Shown piece by piece: positions 35,337 to 45,199 of a DNA stretch of 56,664 bases. Numbering within the stretch: the stretch's first letter is position 1; every line of letters begins with the position of its first letter. Location of the stretch: positions 1 to 56,664 of the forward strand of contig JAFGBH010000006.1 of the NCBI GenBank assembly GCA_016933215.1. The letters are read 5' to 3'. The stretch comes from Deltaproteobacteria bacterium (GTDB taxonomy: Bacteria > Desulfobacterota > Syntrophia > Syntrophales > UBA2210). Position numbers and translations under genes: made by a program. The notes under the pieces are model-generated. The model ran no database searches, had not been told where the DNA came from, and worked only from the letters and a program-made list of their open reading frames with translations.

Positions 35337-37115
35337 TTGAAGGGGCATATTCCTGAAGAGATTATAGAAGATATAAAAACAAGGGCGAATATCGTCGATA
35401 TCGTCTCCGAATATGTTTCACTGAAGAAGACAGGGAGAAACTTTGTGGGTCTCTGTCCCTTCCACAAGGAAAAATCGCCCTCTTTTACGGTCAACCCGGA
35501 AAAACAGATTTTTTACTGTTTCGGCTGCGGGGAGGGTGGAAACGCCGTTACCTTCATAATGAAAACAAATGAGATGACCTATCCCGAGGCGATCAGGCAC
35601 TTGGCGGCAAGGCTGGGTATTGTCATCCCGGCGATGAGAGTGACGACGTCGGAAAAGAGGAGTGCAAGCGAGAGAGAGAAACTTAACCGTATCAACACCA
35701 TGGCCGCTGAACATTTTTCAAAGAATTTTACTTCCGCACGGGGAAAAGTGGCACGGGATTATATGACAAAGAGGGGAATGGATGAAACCATTATAAAAGA
35801 ATTCCGTGTGGGCTATTCCCCCGATGAGTGGAGAAATCTGAAGGACTATTATGACAGGAATGGCGTTCCCTTGGCACTCGTTGAAAAGGCGGGGCTCATC
35901 ATTGGAAAGGACAACGGGCAATTCTATGACCGGTTCAGGGGAAGGCTGATTTTTCCCATTGTCGATCTCGCCGGTAATGTGATCGCCTTCGGGGGAAGGG
36001 TGCTTGGCGAAGGAGAGCCAAAATATCTTAATTCTCCCGAATCACCGGTGTATTCAAAGGGTAAGACACTTTATGGCCTCTATCAGACAAAAGATGATAT
36101 TCGCACAAGAGACTGTGCCATCATTGTCGAGGGTTATTTTGACCTTCTTTCACTCTGGGGGAGCGGTGTCAAAAATGTTATCGCAACCCTCGGGACGGCC
36201 CTCACAAAAAGCCAGATTGAACTCATACGGAGATTCACCCGGAATATCGTGATACTATTCGATCCCGACGAAGGTGGAAGGAGTGCCGTGGAGCGAAGCC
36301 TCCAGTTATTTCTCGAGGAGAAAATACATGCAAAGGTGGTGGTGCTCCCCGACAATAACGATCCCGCCGACTTTGTGATGAAATACGGGAGGGAGGCCCT
36401 GGAGGATAGGATCGTGAATGCCTCTTCCATGGTAGATTATTACATTGAGCGTATCATCGGAGGCAGGGGAACCCTCGAGGAAAACATTGATTCCATCGGC
36501 GATTCCATCTCCTTTATCGGACATATAGCCGATCCGATAGAGCGGAATCTCTTTATAAAAAGGGTGTCCGAGAAATTGGGTGCTGATCAGGGATTACTAA
36601 AAACGGAAGTGGCCAGGGTCCTCAAAAAGTCGGGGAGGGATTCGAAGGCCAAAGAACCCGAAAGGCGGGGCACAAAGAGTGTTGATGCAATAGAGCTGAG
36701 TCTCATTTATATGATGTGTGAATATCCTGAAAAGATACCCCGTGTCATCGGTGAAAAGACGATCGATTATTTTGTAAGTTCCGAACTCAGAACTCTGGGG
36801 CAGGCGCTTATCGGGTCCTTTGAGAAGGGCAACGGACGGGACATCTCGGATCTCGTCAATGAGATGGAGCATGATACCGTTAAAGAGAAACTGATGAAGA
36901 TGATGGTGGAGAAGCAACCCTTTGACGAAGGAGTTATCGACAGAGTTTTTGAGGATACCCTGAAAAAGATCAGGGTGAAGTGGTATAAGAACAGGCATAA
37001 AATCATAAAAAGGGAGCTTGCACGGGCACAGGAAATGGGTGATAAGGATCTGAGTGCGAGGCTTTTGATGGAAAAGGGAAAACTGCTGAAAGAGGAAAAA
37101 GGGTCCTATCAGTAA
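35337..37115 (+). CDS. dnaG: DNA primase
   Basis: This 592-aa enzyme makes RNA primers at the replication fork. The N-terminal CHC2 zinc finger is CPFHKEKSPSF...FYCFGCGEGG (about 39-63). The Toprim core has EGYFDLLSLW and the acidic FDPDEGGRSA. A C-terminal helical region contacts DnaB. It starts with TTG at 35337, preceded by GAGGAAGAG. It lies 21 bp before rpoD in the classical macromolecular-synthesis order. Confidence 0.97.
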   Translation: MKGHIPEEIIEDIKTRANIVDIVSEYVSLKKTGRNFVGLCPFHKEKSPSFTVNPEKQIFYCFGCGEGGNAVTFIMKTNEMTYPEAIRHLAARLGIVIPAMRVTTSEKRSASEREKLNRINTMAAEHFSKNFTSARGKVARDYMTKRGMDETIIKEFRVGYSPDEWRNLKDYYDRNGVPLALVEKAGLIIGKDNGQFYDRFRGRLIFPIVDLAGNVIAFGGRVLGEGEPKYLNSPESPVYSKGKTLYGLYQTKDDIRTRDCAIIVEGYFDLLSLWGSGVKNVIATLGTALTKSQIELIRRFTRNIVILFDPDEGGRSAVERSLQLFLEEKIHAKVVVLPDNNDPADFVMKYGREALEDRIVNASSMVDYYIERIIGGRGTLEENIDSIGDSISFIGHIADPIERNLFIKRVSEKLGADQGLLKTEVARVLKKSGRDSKAKEPERRGTKSVDAIELSLIYMMCEYPEKIPRVIGEKTIDYFVSSELRTLGQALIGSFEKGNGRDISDLVNEMEHDTVKEKLMKMMVEKQPFDEGVIDRVFEDTLKKIRVKWYKNRHKIIKRELARAQEMGDKDLSARLLMEKGKLLKEEKGSYQ

Positions 37116-37136
37116 ATATTTCAGGGAGAAGTGAAA

Positions 37137-38897
37137 ATGAAGAAGATAATGAACTCGGATGAGGTAAAAAAACTAATTTCAATGGGTGAAGAGAAGGGTT
37201 TTCTTACCTATGACGATTTCAATGACATATTGCCCTCCGAGGTAGTTTCATCTTCCAAGATAGACGACATAATCGTGCTCTTCGGTGAGAAGAATATCGA
37301 TATCATCGATGTCGATAGTGACGATAAAGAGGGTCTGAAAAAGACGGAAGAGGAACTTGAAAAAAAGAGTGAAATCGCCAAGGCAAGTGCATCGTCTCTC
37401 TCGCAGACACTTGCAAAGACTGGTGATCCCGTCAAGATGTATCTCCGCGAGATGGGGCTTGTCTCTCTTCTCTCCCGTGAGGAGGAGGTGGAAATCGCAA
37501 AGAAGATTGAGGCAGGAGAGGAAAAGATCATGGGAACCCTCTTCAGCATGCGAGTTTTTGTGAAGGAAGTGATTGATATAGGGGCAAAGCTTCGAAGCGG
37601 GGAGATAAAGATAAAGGCCGTTATCGGAAATCTCGAAGACGAAGGTGGTTTTGTTGAGGAAGATATCCATATGGAACGGGTGCAGAATCTCATAGACAGG
37701 GTAACCGTCCTGGATGCAAGAAATGCGGTCCTTCAGGAGAAGCTGAAAGATGAGACGCTGAGCGATCTGAGCCGAAAAAGGGCTGAAAATGAATGTGCGA
37801 AAAATTCAAAGGAGATAGCTGATCTCTGCAAGGAAGTGAATTTCAGTAAGAAACGTATCAATGCTATGGTGTCGAGGCTGAAAGATTCCGTAAGCCGCAT
37901 TAGAAGAATTGAGAAAAGGATGAAAACCTGCAGGGACCAGACAGGCGCACCGATAAAAACGTTGGAAAAGGCCTTCATCCGGATGAGGAACGATAAGGAC
38001 AAAGGGAAGGCGGCCGCGAAAGAGATAGGGGTAAAACTTGACAAGCTGAGAGATTACGAACGCATTGTTAGAGAGTCGCGACGAGAGAGAAAACGGGTAA
38101 CCTCTGAGATAAGTGTGACCTCGGACAACCTCAAAAAGGTGGTGGAGTCGATAGTCAGGGCGGAGAGCGAGGCCAACGAGGCAAAACAGAAACTGATTAA
38201 GGCCAACCTCAGGCTGGTGGTAAGCATTGCCAAGAAATATACGAATCGTGGATTACAATTTCTGGATCTCATTCAGGAAGGTAATATAGGATTGATGAAG
38301 GCCGTTGAAAAATTCGAATATCAGAGGGGATATAAGTTTTCTACCTATGCCACATGGTGGATCAGGCAGGCCATAACACGGGCAATAGCGGACCAGGCAC
38401 GGACGATACGAATTCCCGTGCATATGATCGAGACGATCAACAAGCTGATCAGGACGTCGCGGTATCTTGTTCAGGAACTGGGAAGGGAGCCGAACCCATC
38501 GGAGATCGCAGAAAAGATGGAGTTCCCACTTGAAAAGGTCAGGAAGGTGCTGAAAATCGCCAAAGAGCCCATATCACTGGAAACCCCCATAGGCGAGGAG
38601 GAGGATAGTTCTCTGGGAGATTTCATCGAAGATAAAAAGATCATGTCTCCCTCGGATGCCACGATGAGAATGGATCTGGCCACACAGACCAGAAAGATTC
38701 TTTCCACCCTGACGCCGAGAGAGGAGAAGGTTCTCAGGATGCGTTTCGGAATCAGCGAAAAGACCGATTTTGACATGGAGAAGGAACGCGGTGATCTCTC
38801 CGATACCATAGAGCGTGCGCGCCAGATCGAAGACAACGTTTTGAAGAAGATGCGGGTGTCATCGAGGAGACGGGAAATAAAAAGCGGGAATAAATAA
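37137..38897 (+). CDS. rpoD: primary sigma factor RpoD with atypical region 4.2
   Basis: This 586-aa sigma-70 factor directs RNA polymerase to housekeeping promoters. Region 1.1 ([23 protein letters not shown]), region 1.2 ([21 protein letters not shown]), a long non-conserved region, and regions 2.1-2.4 ([20 protein letters not shown]) are standard. Region 4.1 [14 protein letters not shown] is normal. Region 4.2 reads [15 protein letters not shown] where relatives have the form DFxVTRERIRQIEA: the Arg equivalent to E. coli R584 is Ile, and the first HTH helix is also altered. No frameshift explains it. The ATG at 37137 has GGGAGAA at good distance, unlike the GTG at 37131. Confidence 0.95.
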   Translation: MKKIMNSDEVKKLISMGEEKGFLTYDDFNDILPSEVVSSSKIDDIIVLFGEKNIDIIDVDSDDKEGLKKTEEELEKKSEIAKASASSLSQTLAKTGDPVKMYLREMGLVSLLSREEEVEIAKKIEAGEEKIMGTLFSMRVFVKEVIDIGAKLRSGEIKIKAVIGNLEDEGGFVEEDIHMERVQNLIDRVTVLDARNAVLQEKLKDETLSDLSRKRAENECAKNSKEIADLCKEVNFSKKRINAMVSRLKDSVSRIRRIEKRMKTCRDQTGAPIKTLEKAFIRMRNDKDKGKAAAKEIGVKLDKLRDYERIVRESRRERKRVTSEISVTSDNLKKVVESIVRAESEANEAKQKLIKANLRLVVSIAKKYTNRGLQFLDLIQEGNIGLMKAVEKFEYQRGYKFSTYATWWIRQAITRAIADQARTIRIPVHMIETINKLIRTSRYLVQELGREPNPSEIAEKMEFPLEKVRKVLKIAKEPISLETPIGEEEDSSLGDFIEDKKIMSPSDATMRMDLATQTRKILSTLTPREEKVLRMRFGISEKTDFDMEKERGDLSDTIERARQIEDNVLKKMRVSSRRREIKSGNK

Positions 38898-38935
38898 GGA
38901 AATCGGTAGTGTTGTGGAAAGTGAGGGATGCCATT

Positions 38936-39217
38936 ATGCCGGAAAAACCATATATTTCGGGGACCTTTTGCAGGGATATCGGGTGTGCGCACCATAGGGC
39001 GCTGGAAAGTTTAACGGGTGAGGAATATATTCAGAAAAAGACCGTCTACTGCAGAGATTGCTTCGCCTGGCAATTCTACAACTGGCTGAAGGAAAACAAC
39101 TGGAGGGTAGTCAAGACGGCCCCGGAGATGTCGGCGAAGGAACTTGCGGCTCATATTAAGGGGATTGATCCCGTCAAGGTGGAAGACCTCACCATGGACG
39201 AGATACTCTGTCTGTAA
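38936..39217 (+). CDS. small Cys-rich protein downstream of rpoD, function unknown
   Basis: This 93-aa protein has two Cys pairs, [10 protein letters not shown] (Cys12, Cys17) and YCRDCFAW (Cys39, Cys42), which together could make a zinc or FeS site. The rest is a helical tail ([15 protein letters not shown]). The ATG at 38936 with GAGGGA 8 nt upstream is preferred to the GTG at 38909. It is 38 bp after rpoD, probably in the same transcript. I do not recognise a named family. Confidence 0.7.
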   Translation: MPEKPYISGTFCRDIGCAHHRALESLTGEEYIQKKTVYCRDCFAWQFYNWLKENNWRVVKTAPEMSAKELAAHIKGIDPVKVEDLTMDEILCL

Positions 39218-39233
39218 AAAAAGAATGTAATAA

Positions 39234-39250
39234 AGGGGAGGTATACCCCT
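39234..39250. terminator. terminator between the small Cys protein and ridA
   Basis: AGGGG and CCCCT flank a 7-nt loop, with CGTTTTGT after it on the plus strand and a TTTA tract on the minus side. It lies in the 141-bp convergent gap and could work in both directions. Confidence 0.45.
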
Positions 39251-39358
39251 CGTTTTGTAATGCGCTGAAAAGCGGGTGCATACGCTCAAAGATTTCCCGA
39301 GGCACGACTTCGGAGACCTTCAAGAGTGTGATGAAAGATCAGTTTCGGTCCTTCGCAG

Positions 39359-39745
39359 TTACTCGCCGCAATATGCCACGGCCTCGATTTCGATATGAAC
39401 GTCTTTCGGCAGGCGACTCACCTCCACGCAGGCCCTTGCGGGAAGCGATTTTCCGAAGTATTCCCCGTAGATTTCATTAAATTCGGCAAAGTTGTTCATG
39501 TCGTTCAAATAGATTGTGACCTTTACCGTGTCATCGAGATTCGATCCCCCGGCTTCGATAATCGCCTTGAGATTTTCCAGCACCATCCGTGTCTCATTTC
39601 CGAAGGATTCCTGAACAAGCTCTCCCGTTTGGGGATTAATGGCGATTTGTCCCGACACGTAGAGAAAGCCCCCGATCTTGATTGCCTGCGAATAGGGGCC
39701 GACCGGCGCCGGAGCGCCTCCGGTAATTATACTCTGTTTTTTCAT
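39359..39745 (-). CDS. ridA: RidA-family enamine/imine deaminase
   Basis: This 128-aa protein hydrolyses reactive 2-aminoacrylate and related enamines from PLP enzymes. Family motifs are [25 protein letters not shown] near the start, and the C-terminal [19 protein letters not shown] with the substrate-binding Arg. The ATG at 39745 has GGAGG 6 nt upstream; the ORF-track start adds 42 basic residues with no support. It converges on the small Cys protein and is divergent from xseA. Confidence 0.94.
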   Translation of the reverse strand: MKKQSIITGGAPAPVGPYSQAIKIGGFLYVSGQIAINPQTGELVQESFGNETRMVLENLKAIIEAGGSNLDDTVKVTIYLNDMNNFAEFNEIYGEYFGKSLPARACVEVSRLPKDVHIEIEAVAYCGE

Positions 39746-39966
39746 CATTCTCCTCCCACCATTCCCTCTCTTACTAATGAGCAAGCGCGGTGATGTCAAC
39801 AACAAAGTATGTGGCTTCTCTTCCCTGACGGCAAATGATCGCCTCGGGGGTTTAAAAGACTGCTTCGTCATTTAATCCTATTATGATATAAGGGTTGCAA
39901 CACGGTCAGGCCTTTGTTAAAGGTTTAAAATATTTTGATATAAAGCGATAAAATACAGATCTCGCT

Positions 39967-41295
39967 ATGGAAAACATCCTTACTGTCACGGAATTGACGG
40001 CCAATATTAAGGCCCTTCTGGAAACGAGCTTTGGGCTCCTCTGGGTAACGGGTGAGGTTTCAAACCTGAGGCGTCCCGCCTCGGGTCATGTATATTTTAC
40101 CCTGAAGGATGAGACGAGCCAGATACGTGCCGTTATCTTTCGGCCGACCTTTGCCAAAATAGGCTTTGCCCTTGAGGACGGAATGGAGATAGTCTGCCGC
40201 GGGAGGCTGAATGTATATCACCTTCGCGGGGAGTATCAGATCGTGATCGATGCCGCCGAACCGAGGGGCGTCGGGGCGCTTCAGATGGCCTTTGAACAGC
40301 TCAAAAGGCGTCTCGATGAGGAAGGCCTTTTTGATCCGTCCCGCAAGAAGAGGATTCCCTTTCTCCCGAAAAGAATCGGTGTCGTCACCTCATCCACCGG
40401 AGCGGCCATACGGGATATCCTGAATATTACGGGGAGAAGGTTTCCTTCAGTTAATATCCTGATTGCGCCCGTAAGGGTCCAGGGTGTGGAGGCACCCCCG
40501 GAGATATGCGATGCTATTGCTCGTCTCAATGCGATCCCCGATATCGACGTGATCATCCTGACCCGCGGAGGGGGCTCACTTGAAGATCTCTTTCCCTTCA
40601 ATGATGAGCGGGTTGCCCGGGCGATTGTTTCCTCCGAAATTCCCGTCATATCGGCAGTGGGCCATGAAATAGATTTTACCATTTCCGATTTTGTGGCCGA
40701 TCTCAGGGCGCCAACCCCCTCAGCTGCGGCAGAGTTGGTTGTTCCCGAGAGAAGAGAACTGGCAGGAATGTTGGGGAGTCTCGATACGAGGTTGACGAAC
40801 GGTTGGAAGAAAAAAACCGAACGGTCGCGGGAGGCCGTCTCAGCTCTTCGCGAACGATTGAGGGATCCTAGAAAAAAGATTGCCGACCTCAGGATCAGAA
40901 TCGACGATCAAACCTTTCGAATTGCCGAAGACATGAAAAGAATCCTCGCCAGGAGAAGGGATCTCGTTCTCTATGCGGGAAGACTCCTGATGCTTGTCAA
41001 TCCTGCGGGAGAGGTGCGTGACTACCGTTTAGCCGTTGAAAATCTCAAAAAAAGTGTTATAGCGGGAACCACATTTTACCTGAAGAACACGAAAAACAGG
41101 TTTCAGAGAGAATGTGTCATGCTGGAGAGCCTGAACCCCCTTTCCGTTTTGAAACGGGGGTACGGGATAGTGAAACAATTACCCGAGGGGAACATCGTCA
41201 GGGATGCGACTACCCTTGCCGTGGGAAGCCGGATCGATGTCAGGTTGTTCTCCGGAAGCCTCTCGGCAGAAGTGACCAAGGTTTCCGAGGAGTAA
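39967..41295 (+). CDS. xseA: exodeoxyribonuclease VII large subunit
   Basis: This 442-aa subunit degrades single-stranded DNA with XseB. It has an N-terminal OB fold (LWVTGEVSNLRRPASGHVYF), a catalytic core with RGGGSLEDLFPFND and GHEIDFTISDFVADLRAPTP, and a C-terminal coiled coil. Length is typical. It opens the xseA-xseB-ispA-dxs-tlyA-ispH run, an order widespread in Desulfobacterota, and is divergent from ridA. Confidence 0.96.
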   Translation: MENILTVTELTANIKALLETSFGLLWVTGEVSNLRRPASGHVYFTLKDETSQIRAVIFRPTFAKIGFALEDGMEIVCRGRLNVYHLRGEYQIVIDAAEPRGVGALQMAFEQLKRRLDEEGLFDPSRKKRIPFLPKRIGVVTSSTGAAIRDILNITGRRFPSVNILIAPVRVQGVEAPPEICDAIARLNAIPDIDVIILTRGGGSLEDLFPFNDERVARAIVSSEIPVISAVGHEIDFTISDFVADLRAPTPSAAAELVVPERRELAGMLGSLDTRLTNGWKKKTERSREAVSALRERLRDPRKKIADLRIRIDDQTFRIAEDMKRILARRRDLVLYAGRLLMLVNPAGEVRDYRLAVENLKKSVIAGTTFYLKNTKNRFQRECVMLESLNPLSVLKRGYGIVKQLPEGNIVRDATTLAVGSRIDVRLFSGSLSAEVTKVSEE

Positions 41296-41300
41296 GAAGG

Positions 41301-41537
41301 ATGGCGGAAAAAAAATTCGAAAAGGCATTGGAAAAGCTGGAGGAAATTGTCAGGAAGATGGAGGAGGGAGAATTGACCCTGGAAGAATCTCTCAAGGCCT
41401 TTGAAGAGGGAATCAAGCTCTCCCGTTTTTGTCTTACAAAGTTGGAAGAAGCTGAAAGGAAGGTCGAGGTCCTCCTCGCCGATGAGGAAGATTTTGATAC
41501 TAAGCCCTTTTCAGGAGACGGGAATAATGGAGAGTAG
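41301..41537 (+). CDS. xseB: exodeoxyribonuclease VII small subunit
   Basis: This 78-aa helical protein has the XseB pattern FEKALEKLEEIVRKMEEGELTLEESLKAFEEG. The ATG at 41301 was selected, 5 bp after the xseA stop, with AAGAAGG ahead; the ORF-track start lies inside xseA. It overlaps the ispA start by 11 bp. Several copies bind one XseA. Confidence 0.95.
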   Translation: MAEKKFEKALEKLEEIVRKMEEGELTLEESLKAFEEGIKLSRFCLTKLEEAERKVEVLLADEEDFDTKPFSGDGNNGE

Positions 41538-42435
41538 ACAGGGGATGTCCCTCAAGGAATATCTGGAAGCGAAAAAGGGGATGGTGGATGAGGCCCTCGA
41601 TCGTTTCCTTCCCGAGGAAAGCGGGATTTCTCCGGAGATCTTCAAATCAGCTCGATACAGTGTTTTTGCCGGCGGGAAAAGGATCAGGCCGATACTCTGC
41701 ATGGCCGCGGCGGAGACCCTGGGTCAGGATGGTGCAATAACACTTCCCGTCGCCTGCGCTCTCGAGATGATACACACCTATTCTCTTATTCATGATGATC
41801 TTCCCGCAATGGATGACGATGATTACAGGAGGGGAATGCCGACAAATCATAAGGTCTTCGGCGAAGATATCGCGATCCTGGCGGGTGATGCCCTCCTCAC
41901 AGAGGCCTTTCACCTCATGTCGGGAAGCAATGTAACTATCGGCATTTCCCCGGAGAGACTTCTCAGGATCATGCATGAGATATCGGAGGCAGCAGGATTC
42001 TTCGGAAAGATCGGTGGTCAGGTGATTGACCTGAAATCCGAAGGCCGGGATGTTACCATGGAGACGCTTCACCACATCCATACCCTGAAGACCGAGGCCC
42101 TGATCACGGTTTCTATCAGGGCGGGTGCCATCATCGCCGGGGCCGATGAAGACGAGCTCCGGAAACTGTCTATATTCGGCAGTAAGATAGGACTTGCCTT
42201 TCAGATAGCAGACGATATTCTTGATATAGAAGGCGATCAGGAGATCCTCGGAAAGGACACGGGGAGTGACAGGGAAAAGAAGAAGGTGACATTTCCCGCC
42301 CTCATCGGCATTGAATCGTCGAAAGAAAAGGCCACAAGCCTCATCGAAGAGGCGCTCACCGCTCTTGCATCCTTTGATGAAAGGGCAGAACCCCTGAGGA
42401 TGATTGCAAAATTTATCGTGGAGAGAAAATCCTGA
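41527..42435 (+). CDS. ispA: farnesyl/geranyl diphosphate synthase (IspA-type polyprenyl synthase)
   Basis: This 302-aa head-to-tail prenyl synthase condenses IPP with DMAPP/GPP to make C10-C15 (possibly C20) diphosphates. The first Asp-rich motif is HDDLPAMDDDDYRRG (about 94), the second is QIADDILDIEGD, and KTGALI-type LKTEALI is present. The start at 41527 has GGAG 8 nt upstream; 41545 (MSLKEYLEAKKG) is an alternative. The neighbouring dxs and ispH show this is an isoprenoid operon. Confidence 0.93.
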   Translation: MESRQGMSLKEYLEAKKGMVDEALDRFLPEESGISPEIFKSARYSVFAGGKRIRPILCMAAAETLGQDGAITLPVACALEMIHTYSLIHDDLPAMDDDDYRRGMPTNHKVFGEDIAILAGDALLTEAFHLMSGSNVTIGISPERLLRIMHEISEAAGFFGKIGGQVIDLKSEGRDVTMETLHHIHTLKTEALITVSIRAGAIIAGADEDELRKLSIFGSKIGLAFQIADDILDIEGDQEILGKDTGSDREKKKVTFPALIGIESSKEKATSLIEEALTALASFDERAEPLRMIAKFIVERKS

Positions 42436-42457
42436 GAGGCGCGAGGAAGACTGCTGT

Positions 42458-44350
42458 ATGGATGGAAAAAAGACAGGGATACTCGAGAAGGTAGAATTTC
42501 CGGAAGATATACGGAAACTCGATATCGGCCAGTTGAATGTCCTGGCTGCTGAGATCAGGACGAAGATTATAGAAACGGTAGCACGAAACGGAGGCCACCT
42601 TGCCCCCTCGTTAGGGGCTGTTGAGCTTTCCCTCGCCATTCACTATGTATTCGATACGCCGAGGGATAAGATTATCTGGGATGTGGGGCACCAGGCCTAT
42701 GCCCATAAGATTATTACGGGGAGACAGAAGGTGTTTCATACGCTCAGAAAGATGGGTGGAATAAGCGGTTTCCCCAAGCGGGCTGAAAGCGTCTATGATG
42801 TGTTTGATGTGGGGCACAGCAGCACCTCGATTTCTGCCGCTTCCGGTATTGCTGAGGCCCGATGTCTGAAGGGTGAGTCCTTTAAGGTTATTGCCGTCAT
42901 CGGAGACGGGTCTATGACGGCGGGTCTCTCATTTGAGGGGTTGAATTGGGCCGGTGACAGGAAGAAGGATATTATCGTCATTCTGAATGATAACGAGATG
43001 TCGATATCTCCAAACGTGGGGGCTATGTCCTCCTATCTTAACAAGATTATGACGGGGCAGCAGGTTACCAAACTGAGGGCGAGAATTCAGGGCTTTTTGA
43101 GGACGATTCCCGGAATCGGTGAACAGATGGTTAAATTCACCAAGCAGGTGGAGGAATCGTTGAAGGCCTTTATTGTGCCGGGGATGCTCTTTGAAGAGAT
43201 GGGATTTATGTATGTAGGCCCCCTGGAGGGACACAGGATTGATCGCCTGATAAAGACCTTCCAGAATATTAAGGAGCTTGAAAGGCCCGTCCTCGTTCAT
43301 GTAATCACGAAAAAGGGGAAGGGATACAAATTCGCCGAGGATGAGCCGTCGAGGTTTCACGGCATCGGCGCCTTCGATATCGAGACGGGGAAACCCCGTG
43401 CAGCGGTGGAGGCAAAACCTTCCTATACGGAAATTTTTGGAAGAACCATGGTCAGTCTGGCACGCGAGAATCCGAGGATTGTGGCAATCACCGCGGCCAT
43501 GACGCACGGGACGGGTCTCGATAAATTCGCCGATGAAATGCCGGAGCGATTTTACGATGTCGGCATTGCCGAGCAACATGGCGTTACCTTTGCCGCGGGT
43601 CTTGCGACGGAGGGGTACATCCCCGTCGTGGCCATATATTCAACCTTCCTTCAGAGGGCCTACGACCAGGTGCTCCACGATGTATGCCTCCAGAAATTAC
43701 CGGTCATTTTCGCCCTCGACCGGGGAGGTATCGTGGGCGATGACGGTCCCACGCACCACGGGCTTTTCGATTACTCTTATCTGAGGTCCATTCCCAATAT
43801 CATCGTTATGGCCCCGAAGGATGAAAACGAGCTGCAGCACATGCTGAAGACGGCCGTTGAGTGCAGGCGTCCCGCCTCCGTAAGATATCCGAGGGGAGGG
43901 GGCAGGGGGGTTACGATCGACGAAACTCCAAAGGCACTTGAGGTCGGCAAAGGAGAGGTTATGAGAGAGGGCGAAGATGTTGCGATTTTCGCCATCGGTT
44001 CCACCGTCTATCCCGCCCTTGCCGCTGCCGAAAGGCTGGAGAGAGACGATATAACAGCAGCGGTCGTCAACAGCCGTTTTGTAAAACCCCTTGATAAAGA
44101 CCTGCTGTGTAAGCTGGCCTTGTCGACAAAGAAGGTCCTGATCGTTGAGGAAAATGTCCTCATGGGTGGTTTCGGGAGTGCCGTCCTCGAACTGTTTGGG
44201 GAGGAGGGCATTTCGGGGGTCGCCGTAAAGAGGGTGGGAATCAGCGATGAATTTGTCGAGCATGGGACCCAGGGCGAGCTGAAACTAAAATACGGCCTTG
44301 ATGAGGAAGGCATTGCCAGGGCGGCCCGGAGATTGGTCAGGATTCAGTAG
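42458..44350 (+). CDS. dxs: 1-deoxy-D-xylulose-5-phosphate synthase
   Basis: This 630-aa thiamine-diphosphate enzyme makes DXP from pyruvate and glyceraldehyde 3-phosphate, the entry step of the MEP pathway. The ThDP motif GDGSMTAGLSFEGLN...NDNEMSIS and the second-domain GIAEQHGVTFAAGLA are intact. The ATG at 42458 has GAGGAAGA 7 nt upstream; the ORF-track start lies inside ispA. Length is standard. Confidence 0.97.
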   Translation: MDGKKTGILEKVEFPEDIRKLDIGQLNVLAAEIRTKIIETVARNGGHLAPSLGAVELSLAIHYVFDTPRDKIIWDVGHQAYAHKIITGRQKVFHTLRKMGGISGFPKRAESVYDVFDVGHSSTSISAASGIAEARCLKGESFKVIAVIGDGSMTAGLSFEGLNWAGDRKKDIIVILNDNEMSISPNVGAMSSYLNKIMTGQQVTKLRARIQGFLRTIPGIGEQMVKFTKQVEESLKAFIVPGMLFEEMGFMYVGPLEGHRIDRLIKTFQNIKELERPVLVHVITKKGKGYKFAEDEPSRFHGIGAFDIETGKPRAAVEAKPSYTEIFGRTMVSLARENPRIVAITAAMTHGTGLDKFADEMPERFYDVGIAEQHGVTFAAGLATEGYIPVVAIYSTFLQRAYDQVLHDVCLQKLPVIFALDRGGIVGDDGPTHHGLFDYSYLRSIPNIIVMAPKDENELQHMLKTAVECRRPASVRYPRGGGRGVTIDETPKALEVGKGEVMREGEDVAIFAIGSTVYPALAAAERLERDDITAAVVNSRFVKPLDKDLLCKLALSTKKVLIVEENVLMGGFGSAVLELFGEEGISGVAVKRVGISDEFVEHGTQGELKLKYGLDEEGIARAARRLVRIQ

Positions 44351-44389
44351 TGAAGATTCTCGAAGCGGATGCCCGGTTGATAGTCACCT

Positions 44390-45190
44390 ATGAACTCCAA
44401 AAAACAGAAGATACGGCTGGACAGACTCCTCGTTGAACGGGGGCTTTCACCGGCCCGTGAAAGGGCACGGTCCCTTATCATGTCGGGAGTCGTCCTCGTG
44501 AATGAGGCGGTTGTCGATAAGGCGGGTACCCAGGTATCAACTGATTCGGAGATACGGATAAAGGGTGAAGACAATCCCTATGTAAGCAGGGGCGGACTGA
44601 AGATGAAGGGGGCTCTTGAGGAATTCGGGATTGACGCGAGGGGTTCGGTTGTCCTTGACGTGGGTGTTTCTACCGGTGGTTTTACCGACTGCCTCCTTCA
44701 GGAGGGGGCAAAAAAGGTCTATGCCGTTGACGTCGGATACGGTCAGCTTGCCTGGAAACTGAGGACCGACGAGAGGGTGGTTCTTTTCGAACGGGAGAAT
44801 ATCCGCTACTTTTCAGGTGACGGCATCGACGATGAAATCGACCTGGTAACGATCGACGTTTCCTTTATTTCTCTGAAACTGGTCATCCCCGCCGTGGTAA
44901 AACTTATCAGGAAAGGGGCGGTCATCCTCGCCCTCATAAAGCCGCAGTTTGAGGCGGGTAAGGCTGATGTTGGGAAAAAGGGAGTTGTCAGGGACCCGGT
45001 GGTGCATAAAAGAGTTGTCGAAGATGTGGTAGCCTTTTCTGAAGAGATCGGGTGCAGGGTTAAGGGAACCTGTGAATCGCCCATAACAGGACCGGCGGGA
45101 AACAGGGAATTTTTCCTCTATGCAAGATACGAAGGCTCCGGCTCGGTGGCTGTCGAGTCATCGAGAGAAGTGAAAGAAGATAAGCGGTAG
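44390..45190 (+). CDS. tlyA: TlyA-family rRNA 2'-O-methyltransferase
   Basis: This 266-aa protein has an N-terminal S4 RNA-binding domain (RLDRLLVERGLSPARERARS) and an FtsJ/TlyA methyltransferase domain with SAM motif LDVGVSTGGFTDCLLQ and TIDVSFISLK. It should methylate ribose 2'-OH in rRNA. Hemolysin annotations of this family are historical. It lies 39 bp after dxs and 9 bp before the ispH fusion. Confidence 0.92.
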   Translation: MNSKKQKIRLDRLLVERGLSPARERARSLIMSGVVLVNEAVVDKAGTQVSTDSEIRIKGEDNPYVSRGGLKMKGALEEFGIDARGSVVLDVGVSTGGFTDCLLQEGAKKVYAVDVGYGQLAWKLRTDERVVLFERENIRYFSGDGIDDEIDLVTIDVSFISLKLVIPAVVKLIRKGAVILALIKPQFEAGKADVGKKGVVRDPVVHKRVVEDVVAFSEEIGCRVKGTCESPITGPAGNREFFLYARYEGSGSVAVESSREVKEDKR

Positions 45191-45199
45191 AATAAACCG

